DNA of 5,561 nucleotides from Actinomycetota bacterium (lineage in GTDB: Bacteria; Actinomycetota; Humimicrobiia; Humimicrobiales; Humimicrobiaceae). The notes beneath the pieces were generated by a model, which ran no database searches, was not told the origin of the DNA, and saw nothing but the letters and a program-made list of their open reading frames with translations. The DNA lies in NCBI GenBank assembly GCA_023475715.1, contig JAMCVO010000588.1, forward strand, positions 1 to 5,561, in the 5' to 3' direction. Position numbers and translations under genes: made by a program. This document shows, piece after piece, positions 1 to 5,538 of this stretch; the stretch's first letter is position 1, and each line of letters starts with the position of its first letter.

Positions 1-13
1 CCTTCTCCCAGCC
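1..13. repeat. Terminal inverted copy of 569-581 (probable chimera junction, left end)
   Basis: The first 13 bases (CCTTCTCCCAGCC) are the exact reverse complement of 569-581 inside the regulator gene. The match stops at base 14. From base 11 on, the translation matches the LacI helix-turn-helix (Ala-Asn-Val-Ser), while bases 2-10 encode Leu-Leu-Pro where the family normally has an alpha-helical stretch. The bases GCC at 11-13 fit both versions and may be junction microhomology. This reads as an inverted chimera or assembly end rather than a biological repeat. Confidence 0.65.
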
Positions 14-982
14 AATGTTTCCATTAGAACTGTAACCAGAGTATTGAATGATGAACCTTTGGTTAATAAAAAAACAAGATTAGCAGTTCAGAAAGTTATC
101 AGCGAAACAGGTTTTAAGCCAAACTTGATTGCAAGGAGTTTACGGACAGGTTCTACAAACTTTATTGGTTTCATAATACCTGATACGGTAAACCCATCTT
201 TTACGGAGTTTGTCAGAGGAGCTACAGATTTTTTTGATACCTATAACTATCATATTATTATATGCAGCACAGATGATAATCTGGATAAGGAGATAAGTTT
301 AATCAAAGATTTCAGCACTATGTGGATTGCGGGGATGCTCATAGTTCCAACAATTACGGAAAATAGGGATAAAAGTATATTTGATTCTGTCAGTTGGCCT
401 ATTGTTATAGTAGACAGGGAAATAAGCGGTTTGAACAGAGATTTGGTTAAGATCAATAATTTTGATGGTGCATACAGAGCTGTAAAGTACTTAATTGATC
501 TAGGCCATAAAAAAATAGCAGTAATTGCAGGATTAAAATCCATTAAGGATTCTATAGAAAGATACAAAGGCTGGGAGAAGGCAATGAAAGAGAAGCAGCT
601 GTACAGAAAAGATCTGATAAACTGGGGTGAGAATACAACAGAATCAGGTAAAAAAATTACCCAATATATATTGAAAAAACATAAGGATATTGATGCAATT
701 TTTGCATGCAGCGACGTTACAGCTTTTGGATCAATTCAAGCTATTGAGGAAAACGGTTTTAAAATTCCTGAAGACATTTCACTAATAGGTTTTGATGATA
801 CTTATATAAGTCGTTTCTTAAGACCTCCTCTAACGGCAGTACATTATCCTCTTTATGAAACGGGGAAAAAAGCCGCAGAAATTCTTTTAAACAGAATAAT
901 AGACCATACAAACATAGAACCTATAAAAATAGTGCTAAATTGTGATTTGACAATCAGGGATTCTGTTGCCAGAAAAAAATAA
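2..982 (+). CDS. LacI-family transcriptional repressor, 5' end missing
   Basis: DNA-binding regulator with an N-terminal LacI helix-turn-helix and a periplasmic-binding-protein-like sugar sensor domain. The frame is open from base 2 and no true start is in the window. The visible end of the helix-turn-helix (VSIRTVTRVLN, from about base 17) is followed by the hinge-helix signature PNLIARSLRTG at about 119-151. The sensor domain follows with family landmarks: IGFIIPDTVNPSF, DLGHKKIAVIAG, IFACSDVTAFG, and ISLIGFDDT near the C terminus. It ends at TAA 980-982. A TTG at 44 could be taken as a start, but it lies inside the helix-turn-helix and would destroy it, so the gene really begins upstream. 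Roughly 10 N-terminal residues are missing. The first three visible residues (Leu-Leu-Pro) do not fit the family and lie in a 13-base stretch that looks chimeric. Its natural target is probably the pair of palindromes just downstream. The effector is unknown, presumably the transported sugar or a derivative. Confidence 0.93.
   Translation, partial: LLPANVSIRTVTRVLNDEPLVNKKTRLAVQKVISETGFKPNLIARSLRTGSTNFIGFIIPDTVNPSFTEFVRGATDFFDTYNYHIIICSTDDNLDKEISLIKDFSTMWIAGMLIVPTITENRDKSIFDSVSWPIVIVDREISGLNRDLVKINNFDGAYRAVKYLIDLGHKKIAVIAGLKSIKDSIERYKGWEKAMKEKQLYRKDLINWGENTTESGKKITQYILKKHKDIDAIFACSDVTAFGSIQAIEENGFKIPEDISLIGFDDTYISRFLRPPLTAVHYPLYETGKKAAEILLNRIIDHTNIEPIKIVLNCDLTIRDSVARKK
569..581. repeat. Internal partner of the left-end inverted repeat
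   Basis: This 13-base segment lies in the conserved sensor domain of the LacI-family gene (codons for Lys-Gly-Trp-Glu-Lys-Ala) and is therefore the genuine copy. Its reverse complement forms the first 13 bases of the window. It has no function of its own as a repeat and is listed so the likely artefact can be traced. Confidence 0.6.
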
Positions 983-1011
983 TTGATTATCCGTTTTTTT
1001 AAAATTTTAAC

Positions 1012-1041
1012 TTGACAAGGTTCAATATGTTATGCTATCGT
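1012..1041 (+). promoter_or_regulatory. Predicted sigma-70/sigma-A promoter of the sugar operon
   Basis: A consensus -35 box TTGACA lies at 1012-1017. After an 18-base spacer comes TATCGT at 1036-1041, preceded by TGC at 1033-1035, giving an extended -10 of the form TGnTATnnT. The -10 hexamer alone matches consensus at four of six positions; the TG extension and perfect -35 make up for this. Transcription would start near 1048, leaving a leader of about 150 bases before the isomerase start. The -10 element lies wholly within the upstream operator, as expected for a repressed promoter. Confidence 0.7.
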
Positions 1042-1048
1042 TAGCGTA
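1031..1048. promoter_or_regulatory. LacI-type operator O1, overlapping the -10 box
   Basis: This 18-bp imperfect palindrome, TATGCTATCGTTAGCGTA, has the central CG typical of LacI-family sites. It equals the reverse complement of the second operator (1119-1136) at 17 of 18 positions. It covers the predicted -10 hexamer completely, so a bound repressor would exclude RNA polymerase. The adjacent upstream LacI-family gene is the obvious candidate binder; this is inferred from position and site type. Confidence 0.8.
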
Positions 1049-1118
1049 ATTTCCTGGTTAATTTAATTTATCTAAAATTTATCTGAAGAAGTAATTAAAA
1101 ATTTATTTTTTTATCCCA

Positions 1119-1136
1119 TATGCTAACGATAGCATA
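1119..1136. promoter_or_regulatory. LacI-type operator O2, in the operon leader
   Basis: This 18-bp site, TATGCTAACGATAGCATA, has two perfect 7-base arms (TATGCTA / TAGCATA) around ACGA, with CG at the dyad centre. It is O1 in reverse orientation with one mismatch. The centres of O1 and O2 are 88 bp apart, similar to the lac O1-O3 spacing, so looping by a tetramer or a roadblock to transcription are both possible. In RNA the same arms could form a 7-bp hairpin in the leader. The layout ATG-n-TA-n-CG-n-TA-n-CAT resembles, from memory, the E. coli GntR/IdnR gluconate operator; this does not show that gluconate is the ligand. Confidence 0.8.
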
Positions 1137-1195
1137 ATATTAATTTAAAATATCTTACATTAAAGAAAGGGAATTGTAATCTGAAGGAGCAAAGG

Positions 1196-2551
1196 ATGAG
1201 TATAAAAATCGGAATACTTACTGTTTCATTGCCTGCCGAACTTTCCACAGTACCACCGGAAGCCAAAGAAGCTGCGGATGTTTTTGGTGAAAGAATAGAA
1301 AAAAATCTTAAAGATTTTGAAATCGTAGTAAAAAGAATAACTGCGCAAGCCCAAACCGTAAAAGCTTCAATTGAAGCAACAGAAGAATTAGTAAAAGAAA
1401 GTGTGGATTGCATCATTTATATTATAGGCTCCTGGGTTTATGTTCCGATGGTAGTTGATGCCACGAGGTATTTAAGAAAACCCTTCATCCTTTGGGCGAT
1501 GCCGGATCTGGTTACCGGCTCACTGGTTGGTTCATGCATTACCAAGGGATCGCTGGATGAAATGGGCATAAAATACAAATTTGTTTATGGGATACCTGAA
1601 GATTCTGAAATCTTAAATCAGGTAGTAAAGTTTGCTCGCGCCGGTATGGTTGTAAATAAAATGGATGGAATGAAATACGGTCTCTTTGGCGGAAGATGCA
1701 TGTACATGTATACCGGCATGCCAGATTTAATTCAAATAAAAAAAATATTTGGAGTTGAAACTGTACACATTGATGAGTTCTGGTTGGTAGCAAGAGCCAA
1801 GAAAATTAATGAAAATAAAATACAGCAATTCTATGAAAGTTTTAAGGCATATTATGGGAAAATTACTGCACCTGAGGATGTGATAAATAAATCAATAAGG
1901 TTATACTTTGCCCTTAAAGAGATGATCAGTGAATTTGCTCTGGACTTTGTAGGATTAAAATGTATGCCTGAGATTCAGGGAGATTATTGTTCCCATTGCC
2001 TTTCAGTTGCATTGCATTTAAATGAAGGAATAGTAGCAGCTTGTGAAGCGGATACAAATGCGGCTCTTACGATGGAAATCCTTCACCTGCTTTCCGGCGC
2101 ATCTCCCGGTTTTGGAGATGTTTTTGAACTGGATATGAAGAAAAGAAATTTAAGACTGGTTAATTGTGGCACAATGTCTACTGAATTTGCAGTTAATCCC
2201 AAGGATATAGACTGGGTGCAGCAGTACGATTTTATTGCTACCACAGGTGATGGTACGGGATTATGCCCTGCTTTTATATGCAAGCCAGGTCATGTCACTA
2301 TTGCCAGACTGGCTAGAATAGACGGCAATTTTGTGATGCAAATCTCAAGTGGCCAAGCCTACTCAGAGGCCAAAGAGAAGATGAAAGAAGCCAGAGAACG
2401 CTGGCCCCATATCTTCATAAAGTTGGATGGTGATGCTGATGGTTTTCTTCAAAACTGCAGATCCAACCATTTGCACTGGGTTTATGGAGATTATAAAGAA
2501 GAGTTGATTGAGGTGTGCAATTTACTTAAGATCAGGTCTATTTTAACTTGA
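1196..2551 (+). CDS. L-fucose/L-arabinose isomerase-like sugar isomerase
   Basis: Predicted cytoplasmic, metal-dependent aldose-ketose isomerase of the L-fucose isomerase-like superfamily, 451 residues. An N-terminal Rossmann-like region (IGILTVSLP, about 4-12; CIIYIIGSW, about 72-80) leads into the C-terminal catalytic part. There the metal-ligand pattern of FucI can be traced: Glu259 in KCMPE, Asp286 in CEAD, and His425 in SNHLHWVYGD, which aligns with the NHxxxxYG motif holding the catalytic-site His of E. coli FucI. The start is set by AAGGAG at 1184-1189, six bases before ATG. It is the first gene after the double operator and is followed 108 bases later by sugar ABC-transporter genes, so it probably acts on the imported sugar. 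It is shorter than E. coli FucI (about 590 residues) and closer to the compact relatives, so the substrate cannot be named. L-fucose, D-arabinose, L-arabinose and sulfoquinovose isomerases all come from this wider fold group. No frame damage is seen. Confidence 0.85.
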   Translation: MSIKIGILTVSLPAELSTVPPEAKEAADVFGERIEKNLKDFEIVVKRITAQAQTVKASIEATEELVKESVDCIIYIIGSWVYVPMVVDATRYLRKPFILWAMPDLVTGSLVGSCITKGSLDEMGIKYKFVYGIPEDSEILNQVVKFARAGMVVNKMDGMKYGLFGGRCMYMYTGMPDLIQIKKIFGVETVHIDEFWLVARAKKINENKIQQFYESFKAYYGKITAPEDVINKSIRLYFALKEMISEFALDFVGLKCMPEIQGDYCSHCLSVALHLNEGIVAACEADTNAALTMEILHLLSGASPGFGDVFELDMKKRNLRLVNCGTMSTEFAVNPKDIDWVQQYDFIATTGDGTGLCPAFICKPGHVTIARLARIDGNFVMQISSGQAYSEAKEKMKEARERWPHIFIKLDGDADGFLQNCRSNHLHWVYGDYKEELIEVCNLLKIRSILT

Positions 2552-2659
2552 TTATTTATGATTATATATTTTAAAAATGTTTTTTTAGATTTTTTAAAAC
2601 AGGAGTCTGTAACGTACAACGGTCTTTAAATTTTAGAAAGGTAAAAGGTTGGAAGGGCA

Positions 2660-4183
2660 GTGGAATTGAATTATGGTAAAAAACCATCCTTAGAGATGGT
2701 TAATATCTGTAAAAATTTTCCCGGAGTCAGGGCTTTGGATAAGGTTTGTCTTAAAGCTTATCCAGGAGAAGTGATAGGATTGGTAGGAGAGAATGGGGCA
2801 GGTAAATCGACGTTGATGAATATTATGGGCGGAGTAATTTTCAAGGACTCCGGCCAGATTTTAATAGCAGGAGAAGTGGGAAACCCAAAGTCACCTCTTG
2901 ATGCACAATCAATGGGCATTTCTTTTATTCACCAGGAGCCAACCTTATTTCCTACTTTGAGCATTGCTGAGAATATTTTTCTTACAAGTTTTCCTCTTAA
3001 AAGGTTTAGTGGTTTTATAGATCATCGCAAAATATATTTGGAAGCAGACAATGCCATCAAGAAGTTAGGGATAAAAATTAATCCTCGTTTAAAAGTGGAA
3101 AATATACTTATGGGCCAGCGCCAAATTGTAGAGATTGCCAGAGCCATTTCATCAAATGCGAAGATTATTATTTTTGATGAGCCGACTTCTTCTTTGACAG
3201 TTAAGGAAAAGAACAAGCTCTTTGAAGTAATACATTCACTTAAGAATCAAGGTGTGACCATGATTTACATATCCCACCTGCTCGAAGAAATTTTTGAGAT
3301 TTGTGATCGAATCTATGTTTTGAGAGACGGTAGGAACGTTGATACGGTTTTACCAGCGGAGACCAGTCAACAACAGGTAATAGAGCTTATGATCGGAGGT
3401 TCATTGAAAAGCTTTTTCCCTGATAGACATGTTCCCCCCGGAAAGGAGATTTTAAAAGCAGAAGGCTTAACACGTTATGGAGTGTTGCAGAATATTAGTC
3501 TGACAATTAGAAGTGGTGAGATTGTCGGTCTTTGGGGTTTGATTGGTTCCGGCAGAACAGAACTTGCAAGGGCTCTTTTAGGTCTAGACCCAATTGATGA
3601 AGGCAGAGTATGGTTTGACAGACAAGCAATCTCATTATCCTCAGGCGGACAGGTTTTGAAAAAGAGTGGTTTTATTCCTGAAAACAGAAGAGATGAAGGA
3701 ATTTTCCCAACCATGTCAGTCAGGGATAATATAAGTATGGCAAATTTAAAATCCCTTGTGGATGTTACAAAGCTATTTATTAACCGTAAAAAAGAGAGAT
3801 ATTTAACGCAGGAGATAATAAAAAAATTAAGGATTGTGGTTACTAGCATAGAGCAAAAAGTTGATAATTTAAGCGGTGGTAATCAGCAGAAGGTAGTAGT
3901 TGCAAGATGGTTGCAGCGCTGTCCAATTCTCTATGTCCTGGATGAGCCAACTCGAGGTTTGGATGTAGGTGCGAAAGCGGAAATCCACAACCTTACCGGA
4001 TCTCTGGCAGATCAGGGAGCAGCTATTCTGCTGATATCTTCTGAAATTGAGGAATTATTGGGTATGAGTGATAGGATCCTGGTTTTAAAGAAAGGTAAGA
4101 TCGTTGCAGAATTTGAACGGAATATTGCAGATAAACAAAAATTGATGCATGCTGCCACTGAGGGAGGGGGAAACTTAATTTGA
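2660..4183 (+). CDS. Sugar ABC transporter, tandem ATP-binding protein (RbsA/MglA/XylG type)
   Basis: Cytoplasmic energising subunit of a monosaccharide importer, 507 residues with two fused ATPase domains, the usual length. Domain 1 has Walker A GENGAGKST (43-51), Q-loop Gln92, a signature region LMGQRQ (150-155), Walker B IIIFDE (169-174) and switch His206. Domain 2 has a degenerate Walker A GLIGSGRT (293-300), the family motif GFIPENRRDEGIF (337-349), a canonical signature LSGGNQQ (404-410), Walker B ending in LDEP (427-430), and Ser at the switch-His position. One composite ATP site (Walker A of domain 1 with LSGGN of domain 2) therefore looks fully active and the other degenerate, a family pattern. 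The start is uncertain: GTG 2660 is used here, but TTG 2666 sits at a better distance (8 bases) from GGAAGGG at 2651-2657. ATG 2696 would cut into the conserved N terminus. The permease starts on its stop codon. Confidence 0.95.
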   Translation: MELNYGKKPSLEMVNICKNFPGVRALDKVCLKAYPGEVIGLVGENGAGKSTLMNIMGGVIFKDSGQILIAGEVGNPKSPLDAQSMGISFIHQEPTLFPTLSIAENIFLTSFPLKRFSGFIDHRKIYLEADNAIKKLGIKINPRLKVENILMGQRQIVEIARAISSNAKIIIFDEPTSSLTVKEKNKLFEVIHSLKNQGVTMIYISHLLEEIFEICDRIYVLRDGRNVDTVLPAETSQQQVIELMIGGSLKSFFPDRHVPPGKEILKAEGLTRYGVLQNISLTIRSGEIVGLWGLIGSGRTELARALLGLDPIDEGRVWFDRQAISLSSGGQVLKKSGFIPENRRDEGIFPTMSVRDNISMANLKSLVDVTKLFINRKKERYLTQEIIKKLRIVVTSIEQKVDNLSGGNQQKVVVARWLQRCPILYVLDEPTRGLDVGAKAEIHNLTGSLADQGAAILLISSEIEELLGMSDRILVLKKGKIVAEFERNIADKQKLMHAATEGGGNLI

Positions 4184-5178
4184 TGAAACAGAAAAGCATA
4201 GTTAATATTTCAAAAGTTAAGAATTTTTTCCTTAGTCGGGGATTTTATATTGTGTTTATAATTGTATTTTTTTTCTATTCGGTTACCGCCAAGAATTTTC
4301 TTACTTTATCAAATTTAGGGATGATTCTAAGACAGGCCTCTCCTATAATGGTATTGGCAGCAGGTCTGACGCTTGTTATTATCACTGGCAATTTGGATAT
4401 CTCTGTAGGTTCTGTAGCTTTTCTCTCTGCTACGACAGGTGCCCTATTGATGACAAAATTAGGTGTTAACCCGATTATTGGAGTAGTAGTTATCATTTTG
4501 GCCGGAACGGTTTTGGGCTTCATCAACGGTCTGATAATTGTCAGAATTGGAATAAATCCCTTAATTACTACCTTAGGAATGATGATTACGCTTAGGGGAG
4601 CTGCTCTTTATTTAATGAGAGCCAGTGATATTTATCTTCCCGATTCTCTTCGTCTACTTGGACAATTAAAAATCGGTCCAATTTATTTAGAATCAATAGT
4701 TGCGATTATAATACTGGTTATCGGACAAATTGTTTTGATCAAGACCCCTTTCGGAAGGCGCATTTGTGCTATCGGCAATGATGAAAAAACGTCAAGACAG
4801 ATAGGAATCAAAGTTGACAAGATCAAGTTTCTTACATTTATCATATCGGGACTTTCTGCCAGCCTTGGAGGTATTTTATCGGTTGCTCAGATGGGTGCAA
4901 TTACTTCTTATATGGGGCAAGGAGCGGAGTTTACTGCAATAGCTATTGTTGTTATCGGAGGAACCAGTCTCTTTGGTGGAGAAGGCAGTTTATTGCCTGG
5001 TACCTTGTTTGGAGCCCTTACACTAACTATGATTGAAAATGGGATGAATTTGATGGGTTTATCAGTTTACCTCTATCCGTTTGTAAGGGGTTTAATTATT
5101 TTTACTGCAATGTTTGCTGATTCATTTAGATATAGGTTGCGAACAAGAGTGATTATTTCCTTAGATGAAGGGGATTAG
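4183..5178 (+). CDS. Sugar ABC transporter permease (RbsC type)
   Basis: Integral inner-membrane permease of the branched-chain amino acid/ribose family, 331 residues, hydrophobic throughout with about eight to ten membrane segments. Family landmarks: LAAGLTLVIITGNLDISVGS (about 58-77); the cytoplasmic ATPase-coupling stretch FGRRICAIGNDEKTSRQIGI (190-209); FTAIAIVVIGGTSLFGGEGS (about 250-269); and a terminal hydrophobic segment ending FADSFRYRL. ATG 4183 shares one base with the ATPase stop (TGATG), so the two genes are probably translationally coupled. GGGAGGGGG at 4162-4170 is the ribosome site. It is rather far from ATG 4183, and TTG at 4180, one codon upstream, is a possible alternative. 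Only one permease is seen, so it would act as a homodimer with the tandem ATPase. Substrate specificity cannot be read from it. Confidence 0.95.
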   Translation: MKQKSIVNISKVKNFFLSRGFYIVFIIVFFFYSVTAKNFLTLSNLGMILRQASPIMVLAAGLTLVIITGNLDISVGSVAFLSATTGALLMTKLGVNPIIGVVVIILAGTVLGFINGLIIVRIGINPLITTLGMMITLRGAALYLMRASDIYLPDSLRLLGQLKIGPIYLESIVAIIILVIGQIVLIKTPFGRRICAIGNDEKTSRQIGIKVDKIKFLTFIISGLSASLGGILSVAQMGAITSYMGQGAEFTAIAIVVIGGTSLFGGEGSLLPGTLFGALTLTMIENGMNLMGLSVYLYPFVRGLIIFTAMFADSFRYRLRTRVIISLDEGD

Positions 5179-5215
5179 GGTATTTATAAAACATATGTCG
5201 GGAAATATAGGTACA

Positions 5216-5256
5216 GCTTATACAAAAGGTATTACAGATAAACCATTCGTATAAGC
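5216..5256 (+). other. Imperfect RNA hairpin after the permease gene
   Basis: GCTTATAC (5216-5223) pairs perfectly with GTATAAGC (5249-5256). Inside, after a 4x4 internal loop, GGT (5228-5230) pairs with ACC, and beyond a single bulged A, TTA pairs with TAA around a CAGA loop. The nested pairing suggests a real stem-loop, possibly an mRNA processing or stability element. No T run follows, so it is not an intrinsic terminator. Function unknown. Confidence 0.45.
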
Positions 5257-5287
5257 AAAATGGAAGATATGAAAGGGGGTGATTATA

Positions 5288-5308
5288 TTGAAACATATTG
5301 TAAGGTGA
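5288..5308 (+). CDS. Possible six-codon leader peptide with a strong ribosome site
   Basis: TTG 5288 opens a frame encoding MKHIVR and ends at TGA 5306-5308. It is preceded by AAAGGGGGTGAT at 5272-5283, which differs by one base from the ideal complement of the 16S rRNA 3' end, with eight bases between GGGGG and TTG. A GTG at 5279 is in the same frame but lies inside the ribosome site. The stop overlaps the left arm of the inverted repeat at 5307-5317, so translation could affect that hairpin. A chance frame behind an incidental purine run is equally possible. Confidence 0.2.
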   Translation: MKHIVR

Positions 5309-5359
5309 GATTTGTTTAGATTAGCTTTTTCCTCTTGGAGCTCATACCAAACAAATCTC
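5307..5359 (+). other. 11-bp inverted repeat (stem-loop) upstream of the lipoprotein gene
   Basis: GAGATTTGTTT (5307-5317) is the exact reverse complement of AAACAAATCTC (5349-5359), with 31 bases between. As RNA this would be an 11-bp AT-rich stem with a large loop. It is not followed by a T run. Its right arm overlaps the left arm of the 35-base repeat (5352-5386). It might be a regulatory stem or mRNA-stability element, or a by-product of the rearrangement affecting this end of the window. Confidence 0.4.
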
Positions 5360-5386
5360 TCTTGTATTTTAATATCAAAAGTGTTC
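5352..5386 (+). repeat. 35-base inverted repeat, upstream copy
   Basis: This 35-base segment upstream of the lipoprotein gene is repeated exactly, in reverse complement, at 5527-5561. It begins CAAATCTCTCTTG and ends AAAAGTGTTC. It sits in non-coding sequence before a well-formed ribosome site, so it is probably the genuine copy. The intervening segment is 140 bases. Confidence 0.9.
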
Positions 5387-5415
5387 AAAGTAAATTATTA
5401 TCAAAGGAGGTAAAG

Positions 5416-5538
5416 ATGAAGAGGATGCTTAAAATATCTGTTGTTTTTGTCTTAGCTTTTACAATAGTCTTAACTTTTTCACTTGTCGGATGTAAAACAG
5501 CAGCAACAACAGAAACAACTACTGCAGAACACTTTTGA
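5416..5538 (+). CDS. Start of a lipoprotein, probable sugar-binding subunit of the ABC transporter, truncated
   Basis: ATG 5416 follows AAAGGAGGT (5403-5411) at good spacing. The product begins with basic residues (MKRMLK), a hydrophobic core, and a lipobox LVGC with the lipidated Cys at residue 26, then a Thr/Ala/Glu linker (KTAATTETTTAE). This is the typical N terminus of a surface-anchored periplasmic-type sugar-binding protein, which is the component missing from the operon. An in-frame TGA at 5536 ends it after 40 residues. The last residues and the stop lie inside the 35-base inverted copy (5527-5561), so the reading is genuine only to about residue 37 or 38. The full protein should be about 300-400 residues. 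A TTG upstream at 5335 in the same frame lacks a ribosome site and would bury the signal peptide, so it is not used. That this is the binding protein is inferred from context; no binding domain is visible. Confidence 0.7.
   Translation: MKRMLKISVVFVLAFTIVLTFSLVGCKTAATTETTTAEHF

Larger units (their letters stand above)
5179..5415 (+). other. Structured 237-base gap between permease and binding-protein gene
   Basis: No convincing gene lies here. It holds an imperfect hairpin (5216-5256), a near-perfect Shine-Dalgarno AAAGGGGGTGAT (5272-5283) before a six-codon frame, a second inverted repeat (5307-5359), and the genuine copy of the right-end repeat (5352-5386). I see no clear terminator (no GC-rich stem with a T run) and no promoter with two good boxes. 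The gap is unusual because the genes before it are tightly packed, and such gaps often adjust the level of the binding protein, which is needed in excess. Confidence 0.6.

Noticed and set aside
44..60. TTG at 44 as the true start of the LacI-family gene
   Set aside because: The frame is open to base 2 and encodes recognisable helix-turn-helix residues upstream, so a start at 44 would remove the recognition helix.
971..1000. A-run and T-run after the regulator gene as an intrinsic terminator
   Set aside because: Any stem would be almost purely A/T with a CCG bulge; there is no GC-rich hairpin, so termination here is not supported.
1111..1139. Second promoter over operator O2, with CATAAT at 1134-1139 as -10
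   Set aside because: The -35 region at proper spacing (TTATCC) is poor, while the upstream promoter has a perfect -35 and an extended -10.
2605..2625. Third operator-like site around GTAACGTAC before the ATPase gene
   Set aside because: It shares only the TAACG core with the operator and has no matching arms.
5335..5415. Upstream TTG start for the lipoprotein, adding 27 residues
   Set aside because: No ribosome site precedes 5335, the extension would bury a classic signal peptide, and ATG 5416 has an excellent ribosome site.
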